Notes: generated by a model from the letters alone, not told the origin. 64,000 nt of DNA from Gracilimonas sp040882225 (GCA_040882225.1 JBBEBR010000022.1:62001-126000), one strand, 5' to 3'; counted from the first letter of the stretch, positions 33,472 through 41,943 are shown. Numbers and translations: made by a program.

Positions 33472-34356
33472 ATGGTTGGCCCTCCCGGATCTGGGAAAAC
33501 TATGATGGCACGCAGAATCCCCACCATTCTGCCATCGCTCACTTTAGAAGAAGCGTTGGAAACCACAAAAGTTCATTCTGTTTCAGGACTTCTCAAAGCT
33601 GGAAAGGCTTTGATTACTGCAAGACAATTTCGGGCGCCGCATCATACGGTTTCGGATGTGGCACTGGTTGGCGGCGGCAGTATTCCGATGCCCGGTGAAA
33701 TTTCGATGGCGCATAACGGCGTTTTGTTTTTGGATGAATTGCCGGAATTCAAACGAAGTGCGCTGGAAGTAATGCGGCAGCCTTTAGAAGATGGATTTGT
33801 CTCTATCGCACGAGCAAGAATGAGTGTTACTTATCCCAGCCGGGTGATGCTGGTTGCTTCGATGAATCCTTCGCCATCGGGAGACTGGCACGATCCGCAG
33901 GACATGAACGGTTCTTCATCATTACAAATGCAGCGCTACCTGAGTAAAATCAGCGGGCCACTTTTAGATCGGATTGACCTGCATATTGAGGTGAACAAAG
34001 TCAGCTACGAAGAACTTTCAGGCAAAGCAAAAGGAGAGTCTTCCGATATGATCAGAAAACGAGTAGTGAAAGCGAGGGAAATTCAATCTAAACGGTTTTT
34101 AGGGATGAAGGGCGTTTACAGCAATGCCCAGATGAGCACGAGGATGGTCCGTAAAGTTTGCCAATTGGATGAACCGAGTTCACAAATCCTGAAAAAAGCG
34201 ATTACCTCGCTCGGACTTTCCGCCCGAGCCTACGACAGAATTCTCAAAGTCAGCAGAACCATTGCCGACCTGGATCATTCTGAAAGTATCAAATCAAATC
34301 ATATTGCTGAAGCCATTCAATACCGTAGTCTGGACAGGGAAGGTTGGCTGGGATAA
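33472..34356 (+). CDS. comM: ComM/YifB ATPase, C-terminal fragment
   Basis: This is the 3' part of the split comM, 294 residues from the first ATG. It starts MVGPPGSGKTMMARR, so it holds the complete Walker A, then LFLDELPEF (Walker B), the ASMNPSPSGDW loop and the C-terminal Mg_chelatase_C helices. It lacks the N-terminal ChlI domain and has no promoter of its own that I can see; internal translation is possible but full activity is unlikely. Its stop abuts the stop of the convergent hom gene. With 24048-24700 it forms an intact 513-residue frame. Confidence 0.92.
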   Translation: MVGPPGSGKTMMARRIPTILPSLTLEEALETTKVHSVSGLLKAGKALITARQFRAPHHTVSDVALVGGGSIPMPGEISMAHNGVLFLDELPEFKRSALEVMRQPLEDGFVSIARARMSVTYPSRVMLVASMNPSPSGDWHDPQDMNGSSSLQMQRYLSKISGPLLDRIDLHIEVNKVSYEELSGKAKGESSDMIRKRVVKAREIQSKRFLGMKGVYSNAQMSTRMVRKVCQLDEPSSQILKKAITSLGLSARAYDRILKVSRTIADLDHSESIKSNHIAEAIQYRSLDREGWLG

Positions 34357-35442
34357 TCAAAATATTCCAATCACATCACCCAAAACTCCAGCGGCGGTTA
34401 CGTCTCTTCCGGCGCCCGGCCCTTGAATCACAATCGGTGAAGATGAATAACGCTTGGTGTAAATCTGGATAAGATTATCTGTGCCTTTTAATCCTCCCAA
34501 AGGGGAATCGGTTTTAACTTCTCGGATACCCACTTTTATACCTTCAGGGGTGAATGTTCCCACATAACGAAGCTTTGCGTTATTCACCAGAGCCTGAGCG
34601 TTGCGGCTTTTCCAGTGGCTGTCGTAAGCCGGGAGTTGTGCTAAAAATTCCTCTGTAGAAAGCTGGATAAGTTTTTCAGGCACCAGGGTATCAACCACAA
34701 CTTCATCCCGCTCGAAAGTAAAACCGCTTGTGCGAGCGAGAATCAAAAACTTACGGGCTACATCTTCACCAGAAAGGTCATCGCGTGGATCTGGCTCTGA
34801 ATATCCTTGCTCTTTTGCCTGACGAACAACCTGACTGAAAGGTAATCCATTTTGTAGTTGAGTGAACAGATAGGTCATGGTTCCTGAAGCAACTCCCGAT
34901 ACTTCCGTGATTTTATCTCCGCTATCGAGCAGCGTTTTTATAGTACTGATAACCGGCAGGCCGGCTCCCACAGCTGTTTCGTAGCGATATTGAGCAAAGC
35001 CGCTATTATTGGCATCAATTAGTTCATCAAAGTAAGACTGGCTGAAAGTATTTGCGCGTTTACTTGGGGTGACCACATGAATTCCGGCATTCAGTAGTTT
35101 TTTATACTGCCGTGCGGCAATTTTGCTTCCGGTCGCATCAACAAAAACAAGATTCTCAAAATCCTTTTGAATGAGTTGATCAGGAATCGACTCCCAATTT
35201 GTTTCTTCACCAGTTTGTAAAGCTGATTCTCCATTCAGATTTTGCAGTACAGGATTCCATTGAGTAAACTTACTATTGCAAACACCGATAATGTTAAGCT
35301 GAAACAAAGGGTGATTCAGATTTTTGATTTGTTGAATTAAAGTTCCTCCGATGGCACCTATTCCCGCTATAAAAAGTGAGATTTCTGTCTTTTGCTGGAT
35401 ATTGATAGTAGATTTTGATGCAGATTCAAGTGTAAGGCTCAT
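34357..35442 (-). CDS. hom: Homoserine dehydrogenase
   Basis: This 361-residue enzyme reduces aspartate semialdehyde to homoserine, the precursor of methionine and threonine. It has the nucleotide-binding FIAGIGAIGGTLIQQI near residue 30, VVTPSKRAN, and the catalytic region YRYETAVGAGLPVISTIKTLLDSGDKI followed by SGVASGTMTYLF and EPDPRDDLSGEDVARKFLILAR. It lacks an aspartokinase domain and resembles the C-terminal half of ThrA/MetL. It starts six bases after the metX stop, so it is the last gene of the methionine unit. Confidence 0.92.
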   Translation of the reverse strand: MSLTLESASKSTINIQQKTEISLFIAGIGAIGGTLIQQIKNLNHPLFQLNIIGVCNSKFTQWNPVLQNLNGESALQTGEETNWESIPDQLIQKDFENLVFVDATGSKIAARQYKKLLNAGIHVVTPSKRANTFSQSYFDELIDANNSGFAQYRYETAVGAGLPVISTIKTLLDSGDKITEVSGVASGTMTYLFTQLQNGLPFSQVVRQAKEQGYSEPDPRDDLSGEDVARKFLILARTSGFTFERDEVVVDTLVPEKLIQLSTEEFLAQLPAYDSHWKSRNAQALVNNAKLRYVGTFTPEGIKVGIREVKTDSPLGGLKGTDNLIQIYTKRYSSSPIVIQGPGAGRDVTAAGVLGDVIGIF

Positions 35443-35448
35443 AGTAAA

Positions 35449-36486
35449 TTATGCGTTGTTGTGTGAGTGATAAAATGTTGTGAGATGGTTATTCAGTTGA
35501 TCAAATTCGATGAGGAAAGCATCATGTCCATAAGGGGAGTTCACGCTTTCGAAAGTTCCTTTTGGAATCAGTTTCGCTAATTCTTTTTGCTCTTTAATGG
35601 GATACAATAGGTCACTTTCGAAACCAACAACGAGTACCGGTTTATTCAGGTTCCTAAGCACCTCTTCGAAGGTTCCCCGATTTCTGGAGACATCGTGCGA
35701 ATCCATTGCTTTGCTCAGTGCGATGTAAGAGTTGGCGTCAAAACGCGCGGCAAGTTTCTCTCCTTGATAGTCGAGATACGATTCTACCTGATATATTTTT
35801 TTTTCGGGATTGATTTCCCGCTGGAATTTCTGCTCGTAGTTGCCCGGTGCACGATACGTTATCATGGCCATCGCCCTGGCTGCTGCTAACCCGGAGCTGG
35901 GTGGATTCTCTGGAGAATAAAAACCGCCGTTCCAATTTTGATCGGCATAAATAGCTTTTCGCTGTGCATGGCTGATTCCAATGGCCCAAGGTGAATGAGC
36001 TTTCCCCATCGCAAACACCGCCGCTTTTTGTACACGTTCATCCATGATGGCAAATTCCAGTGCTGTCATTCCTCCCAATGATCCACCAACGACCAACTCA
36101 ATACCGTTAACACCTAAATCATCAAGTAAGAGTTGATGAAACCGAACAATATCGCGAATAGTAATCTCCGGGAAATCCGCCTGATAAGCTTTCCCTGTTT
36201 TTGGGTTGATACTGCACGGGCCTGTGGTTCCATAGCAGCTTCCCAAAATGTTTGGGCAAACCACAAAATGCTTATCGGGATCGATTGTTTTTCCAGCTCC
36301 CATCAACCCGCCAAACCATTCATCCGCATGTGGATTTCCCGTTAAAGCATGGCAGATAAAAACCACGTTATCCTTTTCTGGATTTAAATTTCCCCAGCTT
36401 TTATATGCAGCCACAGGTTCTGAAAGCTCAAAACCTGACTCGGTTACAAACGGCTTTTGTATGCGATGTGAAATGGTATTTGACAT
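35449..36486 (-). CDS. metX: Homoserine O-acetyltransferase
   Basis: This 345-residue alpha/beta-hydrolase-fold enzyme activates homoserine with acetyl-CoA. The nucleophile elbow is VVGGSLGGMTALEFA, with the oxyanion region FICHALTGNPHAD. The Asp and His of the triad lie in VVGFESDLLYPI and NSPYGHDAFLIE. ATG 36486 (MSNTISHR) is preferred over a start 15 codons upstream that encodes only a hydrophobic leader. A terminator separates it from the upstream OsmC gene, so it may have its own promoter or depend on read-through. Confidence 0.93.
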   Translation of the reverse strand: MSNTISHRIQKPFVTESGFELSEPVAAYKSWGNLNPEKDNVVFICHALTGNPHADEWFGGLMGAGKTIDPDKHFVVCPNILGSCYGTTGPCSINPKTGKAYQADFPEITIRDIVRFHQLLLDDLGVNGIELVVGGSLGGMTALEFAIMDERVQKAAVFAMGKAHSPWAIGISHAQRKAIYADQNWNGGFYSPENPPSSGLAAARAMAMITYRAPGNYEQKFQREINPEKKIYQVESYLDYQGEKLAARFDANSYIALSKAMDSHDVSRNRGTFEEVLRNLNKPVLVVGFESDLLYPIKEQKELAKLIPKGTFESVNSPYGHDAFLIEFDQLNNHLTTFYHSHNNA

Positions 36487-36517
36487 ATAAATGATAGTGA
36501 TAATTAGATTAATGAAA

Positions 36518-36545
36518 AAAAGCGGAAGCATTTGCCCCCGCTTTT
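36518..36545 (-). terminator. Intrinsic terminator between the OsmC gene and metX
   Basis: AAAAGCGG / CCGCTTTT forms a perfect 8-bp stem and on the minus strand is followed by a run of seven T. It lies four bases after the OsmC stop and ends that transcript, wholly or partly, before metX. Confidence 0.75.
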
Positions 36546-36548
36546 AAT

Positions 36549-37085
36549 TTAGTTGATATAAGTGACTTCACCGGCTACCGGCACCGGGTTTTTGATAATA
36601 TCCAACACGGGGCAGTTTTCGAATGATATGTCTTTTAACTGCTGAAGTTTAGCCGGGTCAGATTCGTCGGTTTCGATGGTGGTGGTGTATTTCACATTTG
36701 TGAATCCCGGCCGTGCTTTTGATAATTTCAGAAATCCGTGCAAATCAAGATCTCCGGAAACATCAACCTTCACCGATTTCAGAATAATTCCAAGCTGCCC
36801 GGCATGTGCTTTTATGGCAATTTCTTGGCAAGCGGCAAGAGCGCCTAATACATATTCTACAGGATTAGGCCCTTCATTTTTACCGCCCAGACTTTCGGGC
36901 TCATCTGAGATAAACTCAAAATTTCGAGCATTAATCCTGGAGTGAAATCCTTTTTCTAATTTCGAAGTAACAGAAAAAGTGGCAGCTGCATTTTTGGGAT
37001 CGCTGTTTACAGCATTAATCACACCGCCAATAGTTTGTATTATTTTTTCTTCGAGCGGAATGGTTTTAGTTGTTATAGTACTCAT
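36549..37085 (-). CDS. OsmC-family protein
   Basis: This 178-residue OsmC/Ohr-fold protein has both conserved cysteines: ALAACQEIAIKAHA (near residue 87) and FENCPVLDII (near residue 160). OsmC and Ohr proteins reduce organic hydroperoxides with these cysteines; members encoded with sulfur genes may instead handle persulfides. It lies between metY and metX in the methionine unit, which supports a sulfur-related role. A second, shorter OsmC protein is at 61243-61668. Confidence 0.85.
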   Translation of the reverse strand: MSTITTKTIPLEEKIIQTIGGVINAVNSDPKNAAATFSVTSKLEKGFHSRINARNFEFISDEPESLGGKNEGPNPVEYVLGALAACQEIAIKAHAGQLGIILKSVKVDVSGDLDLHGFLKLSKARPGFTNVKYTTTIETDESDPAKLQQLKDISFENCPVLDIIKNPVPVAGEVTYIN

Positions 37086-37147
37086 GGTATTTTTATTTTA
37101 TGCTTAGTGATGATCGTTTGCAGATAATTCTGCAAGCGGTTTAGATG

Positions 37148-37182
37148 AAGGGAGTGAGGGCTAAACTCACTCCCTTTTTTTG
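37148..37182 (+). terminator. Plus-strand-oriented terminator between metY and the OsmC gene
   Basis: AAGGGAGTGAG / CTCACTCCCTT is a perfect 11-bp stem followed by TTTTTT on the plus strand. No plus-strand gene precedes it. On the minus strand, the direction of both neighbours, the T-run is missing. It may stop antisense transcription or stabilise an mRNA end. Confidence 0.6.
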
Positions 37183-37207
37183 TTTAAGTAATCGATTGCT
37201 CAGTTGA

Positions 37208-38539
37208 CTAAACAGCTACTTTAATTTTCGCGAAAGCCTTCTCGAAATCTTCCACAATGTCGTCAATGTGTTCGAGGCCTACGGAAACGCGAATTAAATC
37301 GGCTTTTACGCCGCTGGCTTTTTGCTCGCTATCGGTTAATTGTTGGTGAGTGGTAGATGCCGGATGAATAACCAGGGTTTTGGCATCTCCAACATTTGCA
37401 AGGTGGCTCGACAGTTGCACGTTTTCTATAAAAGTTCGGGCATTATCATAACCGCCTTTCACTCCAAAAGTAATAACTGAACCAAAATGGCCGGCCTTGA
37501 GATATTTCTTGGCGCGTTCGTGATAATCATGCTCCGGCAATCCGGTGAAATTCACCCATTCAATCGCGTCTTGCTCTTTCAGCCATTGTGCTAATTTTAG
37601 GGCGTTTTCATTATGGCGTTCAACCCTGAGCGAGAGGGTTTCCAATCCCTGCAACAGCAAAAAGCTATTGAATGGAGATTGTGAAGACCCGAAATCCCGA
37701 AGGCCTTCAACTCGTGCACGGATAGCGAAAGCGATATTTCCGAAAGGGCCTTCATCTCCAAAAACTTCCCAAAAATTCAGTCCGTGATAGGAAGGAGATG
37801 GTTCGCTGAACTGTGGATATTTTCCATTTCCCCAGTTAAAGTTGCCACCATCTATAATAACCCCACCGACGGAATTTCCATGTCCGCCAATCCATTTTGT
37901 AGCGGATGCAGTTACCACATTGGCACCGTGTTTTAGCGGCTGAACTAAAGCACCGCCAGCACCAAAAGTGTTATCCACTACAAGGGCGATATCGTGTTTT
38001 TTGGCAAGCTGCGAGAGTCCCTCAAAGTCGGCAATATTCCCGCGAGGATTACCGATAGATTCCACATAAATGGCTTTGGTATTTTCGTCGATGTGTTTGG
38101 CGAATGCTTCGATGGTGTCTTCTTCAGCAAAGCGAACATCAATACCAAGTCTCGGGAGCGTAACCTTAAACTGATTGTACGTTCCCCCATATAGAAACTG
38201 AGTGGAAACAATATTGTCGCCGGATTGGGCCAGATTTGCAATTGCCACAAATTGTGCGGCCTGTCCGGAGGCTGTTGCCACCGCAGCGGTTCCACCTTCC
38301 AGCGCGGCTAATCTCTGCTCGAAAACATCCGTGGTGGGATTCATAATCCGGGTGTAGATATTTCCAAATTCACGCAGTGCAAATAAATTTGCTGCATGCT
38401 CGGTGTTGTTAAAATTATAGGAGGTGGTTTGATAAATCGGTACCGCCCTCGACCCTGTTGTTGGATCAGGTTCCTGACCTGCATGTAGCTGCAAGGTTTC
38501 AAATTTAAAGTTACGTGGTTGTCCGTTTTCGTTGCTCAT
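37208..38539 (-). CDS. metY: O-acetylhomoserine sulfhydrylase
   Basis: This 443-residue PLP enzyme of the Cys/Met metabolism family makes homocysteine from O-acetylhomoserine and sulfide. It opens with FETLQLHAGQEPDPTTGSRAVPIYQTTSY, has NIYTRIMNPTTDVFEQRLAALEGG and the PLP-lysine motif VTASATKWIGGHGNSVGG near residue 210. The length, over 420 residues, favours MetY over cystathionine lyase or synthase. It follows the CoA-binding gene by four bases and lies downstream of the SAM riboswitch. Confidence 0.93.
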   Translation of the reverse strand: MSNENGQPRNFKFETLQLHAGQEPDPTTGSRAVPIYQTTSYNFNNTEHAANLFALREFGNIYTRIMNPTTDVFEQRLAALEGGTAAVATASGQAAQFVAIANLAQSGDNIVSTQFLYGGTYNQFKVTLPRLGIDVRFAEEDTIEAFAKHIDENTKAIYVESIGNPRGNIADFEGLSQLAKKHDIALVVDNTFGAGGALVQPLKHGANVVTASATKWIGGHGNSVGGVIIDGGNFNWGNGKYPQFSEPSPSYHGLNFWEVFGDEGPFGNIAFAIRARVEGLRDFGSSQSPFNSFLLLQGLETLSLRVERHNENALKLAQWLKEQDAIEWVNFTGLPEHDYHERAKKYLKAGHFGSVITFGVKGGYDNARTFIENVQLSSHLANVGDAKTLVIHPASTTHQQLTDSEQKASGVKADLIRVSVGLEHIDDIVEDFEKAFAKIKVAV

Positions 38540-38543
38540 GGTT

Positions 38544-39044
38544 TTATTGATTTGTTGAGTGAGTGTTGTTATTAAACTTTGGTCGTATTAAAAATTGGTA
38601 ATCTACTTTGATGCAGCGTTTCTGCACAAGCTTAACGTCCAGCGATTCCGCTTTTTTTCGTACTGCGGGGTGATCTCCGGTTCCCAGTTGTAGCCAAATG
38701 ACTTTTGGATTGATAGAAAGAGCTTCGTTAGATGCGGCGGGAATATCTTCCGGAAGTCGAAAAATATTGACTACATCGATGGGGAAGGGGATGCTTTTAA
38801 GATCGGGATAGCACCTTTCGCCGAGAATCTGATCAGCTCCGGGGTTTACCGGTACAATTTTGTAACCGGCGCTTTGCAGGTATCGCCCAACAAATTGACT
38901 GTCGCGATGTGGATTTCGGGAAATCCCAACAATGGCGATGGTTTTTACCTCCGCAAGCAGCAATTCTACCTGATCGGTTTTCTGAGCGAGCTCAGTGGTG
39001 GCTCGCATCTTCGTTAAGTACCAGTTGTTAAAAATATTTTTCAT
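38544..39044 (-). CDS. CoA-binding domain protein (YccU-like)
   Basis: This 166-residue protein has a Rossmann-type CoA-binding fold: VKTIAIVGISRNPHRDSQFVGRYLQSAGYKIVPVNPGADQILGERCYPDLKSIPFPIDVVNIFRLPE, and the conserved Cys in VQKRCIKVDYQ. The role of YccU proteins is unknown. It is the first gene of the methionine unit, directly after the riboswitch terminator, so it should respond to SAM together with metY. ATG 39044 lies 19 nt after the terminator. Confidence 0.85.
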   Translation of the reverse strand: MKNIFNNWYLTKMRATTELAQKTDQVELLLAEVKTIAIVGISRNPHRDSQFVGRYLQSAGYKIVPVNPGADQILGERCYPDLKSIPFPIDVVNIFRLPEDIPAASNEALSINPKVIWLQLGTGDHPAVRKKAESLDVKLVQKRCIKVDYQFLIRPKFNNNTHSTNQ

Positions 39045-39062
39045 GACAAATATTGGTTAAAT

Positions 39063-39100
39063 AAAAAAACCTCTTTCGAGAATGAGCTCGAAAGAGGTTT
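39063..39100 (-). terminator. Riboswitch-controlled terminator
   Basis: AAACCTCTTTCGAG / CTCGAAAGAGGTTT forms a 14-bp stem (39067-39080, 39087-39100) with loop AATGAG, followed on the minus strand by seven T. On the RNA, CTCATTCT in the loop region can instead pair with AGATGAG of the riboswitch P1 3' strand, which gives the antiterminator. Confidence 0.9.
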
Positions 39101-39122
39101 ATGAAACCAATGCCTTGTCGAA

Positions 39123-39242
39123 CTCATCTTTTCCGACACATAAATTATATGTCAGACAGGATGTAGCACCTTTTTCAGATTAAAAATCTAAACGGTTGCC
39201 AAGGCTTCACAGGACCTGATCCCTCCACCTTTCGTAATGAGA
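39123..39242 (-). ncRNA. SAM-I (S-box) riboswitch
   Basis: On the minus strand all conserved parts are present in order. They are P1 CTCAT...ATGAG, then AAAGGTGGAGGGATCAGG, TCCTGTGAAGCCTTGGCAACC, a P3 hairpin (TTAGATT / AATCTGAA), AAGGTGCTACATCCTG and a P4 hairpin (GACATA / TATGTGTC). SAM binding closes P1 and frees the terminator at 39063-39100, so the methionine genes are shut off when SAM is plentiful. It sits 79 nt before the CoA-binding gene. Confidence 0.95.
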
Positions 39243-39282
39243 ATGCAAAAATGTTAAAAGAACGATATAAACTATCACCAAC

Positions 39283-39316
39283 AAAAAAGCCCTTCTGATT
39301 TGCATTCAAAAGGGCT
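39283..39316 (-). terminator. Attenuator terminator after the Cys/Met leader peptide
   Basis: On the minus strand AGCCCTTTTGA / TCAGAAGGGCT forms the stem (arms 39306-39316 and 39288-39298) followed by six T. The arm GCCCTT (39310-39315) can alternatively pair with AAGGGC at 39343-39348, which overlaps the leader stop codon. The two structures exclude each other. Confidence 0.8.
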
Positions 39317-39346
39317 GTAAAAAAAAAGTCTTATATCACAATGCCC

Positions 39347-39424
39347 TTATGTCTGCGCCTCGCACATACACATACAACACATGGTTGCAAAAGAGCTGTT
39401 GATATTGTGTGGTGATAATTTCAT
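39347..39424 (-). CDS. 25-aa Cys/Met leader peptide (attenuation)
   Basis: This short ORF runs from ATG 39424 to TAA 39347. Its second half is MCCMCMC, seven Cys or Met codons in a row at positions 15-21 of 25. The antiterminator strand AAGGGC begins within the stop codon. A ribosome that stalls for lack of Cys- or Met-tRNA would leave this strand free to block the terminator at 39283-39316; one that reaches the stop would cover it. This is the classical amino-acid attenuator layout. The peptide itself probably has no other role, though a metal-binding peptide is an alternative. Confidence 0.75.
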   Translation of the reverse strand: MKLSPHNINSSFATMCCMCMCEAQT

Positions 39425-39546
39425 TGCTTTAAGATTAAGGGAAGAATTTGGAAGGTGCAAATGTTTTTTTTGTGGATGAAGAAGTTTTGAAAAATCCGAA
39501 GATCCATAATCCAAAATCTTGAATTTTTAATCTTGAATCACCCCCT

Positions 39547-40443
39547 CTAATATCCCAAATTCCTTACCCAGCCTTCTTTCTCTCGCCACTTTTCGCGCAC
39601 TTTTACATGAAGTTCAAGAAAAGCTTGCTTGCCAATAAATTCTTCGATCGACTCCCGAGATTTAATCCCCAGTTCCTTTATAGCCGAACCTCTTTTACCA
39701 ATCAACATGCCTTTTTGTGATTTCCGGTTCACGATGATGTCGGCACTGATTCGATCTATATCTATGTCTTCCTCATAAGAAATTACCTCAACCGAACAGG
39801 AATAAGGAATCTCTTCATGGAATTGCAGGAAAACCTGCTCACGAATCAATTCAGACACAAAAAATCGCACCGGTTGCTCGCTCAGCTCATCTTTTGGATA
39901 AAAAGGAGGCCCCGGCAATAATCTCTTTCGAATTCCTTCAATTAGCTCCGGCACCCCGGCTCCCTGAAGGGCTGAGACATAATGCACCGAATGAATTTTC
40001 ATCTGTGACTGCAAATCCGTTACCGCCTTTTCAGCTTTTTCCTGATCGGCGGCGTCCATTTTATTCACCACCAGATGAACGGGTTTGTTGATAGACTTCA
40101 GAAGCTCTACCACTTCGTCGGTAGGATGAGAATCCATCGGATCAAAAATAAACAGGATGAGATCGGCATCGGATCGGGCTCGGGCAACCGTTTTCATCAT
40201 CGCTTTCTGAAGCTCGTATTTTGGGCTGATAACTCCCGGTGTATCAAGGAAAATTATCTGTGTATTTTCATCCGAATAAATTCCCACAATTTGATGCCTT
40301 GTAGTCTGTGCTTTATGCGTAGTGATGGATATTTTACTGCCCAATATCTGGTTCATCAACGTAGATTTTCCCGCATTGGGTTTACCAATTATAGCCGCAT
40401 ATCCCGATTTGTGGGGAGTATTTTCAGTCTTGGGTTGTGTCAT
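39547..40443 (-). CDS. era: GTPase Era
   Basis: This 298-residue GTPase acts in 16S rRNA maturation and 30S assembly. G1 is GKPNAGKST (near residue 20), G2 lies in TTHKAQTTRHQ, G3 is FLDTPG, G4 is VVNKMD and G5 is HYVSALQG. The C-terminal KH domain contains IIVNRKSQKGMLIGKRGSAIKELG. The length is normal. It starts at ATG 40443. Confidence 0.96.
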   Translation of the reverse strand: MTQPKTENTPHKSGYAAIIGKPNAGKSTLMNQILGSKISITTHKAQTTRHQIVGIYSDENTQIIFLDTPGVISPKYELQKAMMKTVARARSDADLILFIFDPMDSHPTDEVVELLKSINKPVHLVVNKMDAADQEKAEKAVTDLQSQMKIHSVHYVSALQGAGVPELIEGIRKRLLPGPPFYPKDELSEQPVRFFVSELIREQVFLQFHEEIPYSCSVEVISYEEDIDIDRISADIIVNRKSQKGMLIGKRGSAIKELGIKSRESIEEFIGKQAFLELHVKVREKWREKEGWVRNLGY

Positions 40444-40597
40444 TTGGAGCTATTTGAAAGTAAATTATTGTCGGTGTACCGATCTTAACTATATCCTTTC
40501 CTTGGCAAGGAGAGGACTTTTCTCGCTTAAAACAATGAATTTTTCCTTTAAAAGGAGGAATCAAAGAAGGTTGCTGAGATTTAAAATCCAAAATTCA

Positions 40598-41317
40598 TCA
40601 TTCATCATTCAAAATTTCCAGATACGCTTTTACTGTTTTCTCCAATCCCCAAAAAAGGGATTTACTGATTAGTGCATGGCCAATACTAACTTCGTTTAAA
40701 TTGGGAATGGTTTCTACAAGATCCGGCAGATTATCAAGGTTTAACCCATGTCCGGCGTTCACTTTTATTCCATAACTGGAGGCAAGGTTTGCCGCTTTTC
40801 TTAGTCGGGTGAGCTCATGGCGTTGTTTACTTTCGCTTGCATTAGCAAAGGTTCCGGTGTGAAGTTCGATGGCATCAGTTCCCAGTTTGTGAGCTAATTC
40901 AATGTCTTCAGGATTCGGATCCAAAAACAAGCTTATTTCCATTTTTGTTTCCCGAAGGGAAGGAAAAACCCGTTGTTTGAAATCATCAAAAACTGATCTC
41001 ATATTTAATCCACCCTCGGTGGTTAACTCTTCCCGGCCTTCGGGCACCAGCGTACATAATTGTGGATCGAATTGTTTACAAATCTGGAGCATTTCATCCG
41101 AAGCTGCCATCTCGAAATCGAGAGTGCCCCTCACCGATTTTTTTAGCCGGTGAACATCTTCATCTTTTATATGCCGGCGATCTCCCCGTAAATGAAAAAC
41201 AATACCGGAGGCACCGGCGTTTTCGCAAATTCGCGCAGCTTCTATGGGGTCGGGATAACCTTCGCCACGGGCATTCCGAAGTGTAGCTACGTGATCTATA
41301 TTAACAAGAAGTCTCAT
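40598..41317 (-). CDS. pdxJ: Pyridoxine 5'-phosphate synthase
   Basis: This 239-residue TIM-barrel enzyme makes pyridoxine 5'-phosphate from 3-amino-2-oxopropyl phosphate and deoxyxylulose phosphate. It opens with RLLVNIDHVATLRNARGEGYPDPIEAA and has FHLRGDRRHIKDEDV, TLVPEGREELTTEGGLN and KVNAGHGLNLDNL, all typical of PdxJ. Its PLP product serves MetY, encoded nearby, though the link is only metabolic. It stands alone. Confidence 0.96.
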   Translation of the reverse strand: MRLLVNIDHVATLRNARGEGYPDPIEAARICENAGASGIVFHLRGDRRHIKDEDVHRLKKSVRGTLDFEMAASDEMLQICKQFDPQLCTLVPEGREELTTEGGLNMRSVFDDFKQRVFPSLRETKMEISLFLDPNPEDIELAHKLGTDAIELHTGTFANASESKQRHELTRLRKAANLASSYGIKVNAGHGLNLDNLPDLVETIPNLNEVSIGHALISKSLFWGLEKTVKAYLEILNDE

Positions 41318-41400
41318 ATCTAAGCGTATTTTTACCAGTGAAATTGTGCTTCAAAAGTACGGATAACCATTTATATTTACAGCCAAAGAAAAAAGGCAGA

Positions 41401-41943
41401 ATGACTATACAAAAAGCGGGCATAATTTTATTAGCAGGATTTTTTCTATCTGCTTGTGGAGTGGTAAAACGGGGAACGGTACATTTTGAGGGTAATCAAA
41501 ATGGAGGTCGGGAACAGCCTGCTTCAACTTCTGTCCCCGAAAATTTTGTAGAGGAAGATGATTCCCAAAGCGAGAAAGAGATTAAAGAATCGTTGCAACT
41601 TGCCTATAACGACTGGAAAGGAGTTCCTTATTTGTTTGGTGGGTCCGGATATAGCGGCATCGACTGCTCGGCTTTTATGCAGGTTGTGTTCGAGGATTAT
41701 TTCTCTAAAATATTACCAAGAACAACCGGCGAACAAATAAATATTGGTTCCGGGGTGAAAGCTTCTGAAATCAAAACTGGAGATTTGGTCTTTTTCAAAA
41801 CGGGTGCCCGGACTTTTCACGTGGGTGTGATGGTAAACGAAGAGCAATTTTTACACGCCTCAACCTCCTCGGGTGTAATTATATCAACGCTCAACCATGA
41901 GTACTGGCAGAGCAGCTATCTTACCACAAGAAGGGTTTTATAA
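41401..41943 (+). CDS. NlpC/P60 cell-wall endopeptidase lipoprotein
   Basis: This 180-residue lipoprotein starts at ATG 41401. The signal peptide ends in the lipobox LSAC (Cys near residue 19). The NlpC/P60 domain has catalytic Cys in GIDCSAFMQ, His in RTFHVGVM and a third polar residue in FLHASTSSGV. It should cut peptide stems of peptidoglycan from the periplasmic side. Upstream reading from a GTG is rejected because the signal peptide would be internal. It is divergent from pdxJ. Confidence 0.9.
   Translation: MTIQKAGIILLAGFFLSACGVVKRGTVHFEGNQNGGREQPASTSVPENFVEEDDSQSEKEIKESLQLAYNDWKGVPYLFGGSGYSGIDCSAFMQVVFEDYFSKILPRTTGEQINIGSGVKASEIKTGDLVFFKTGARTFHVGVMVNEEQFLHASTSSGVIISTLNHEYWQSSYLTTRRVL

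Noticed and set aside
24048..34356. comM fragments as two independent genes or an assembly error
   Set aside because: The shared 7-bp core and in-frame rejoining, together with an integrase at one end, are best explained by site-specific insertion.
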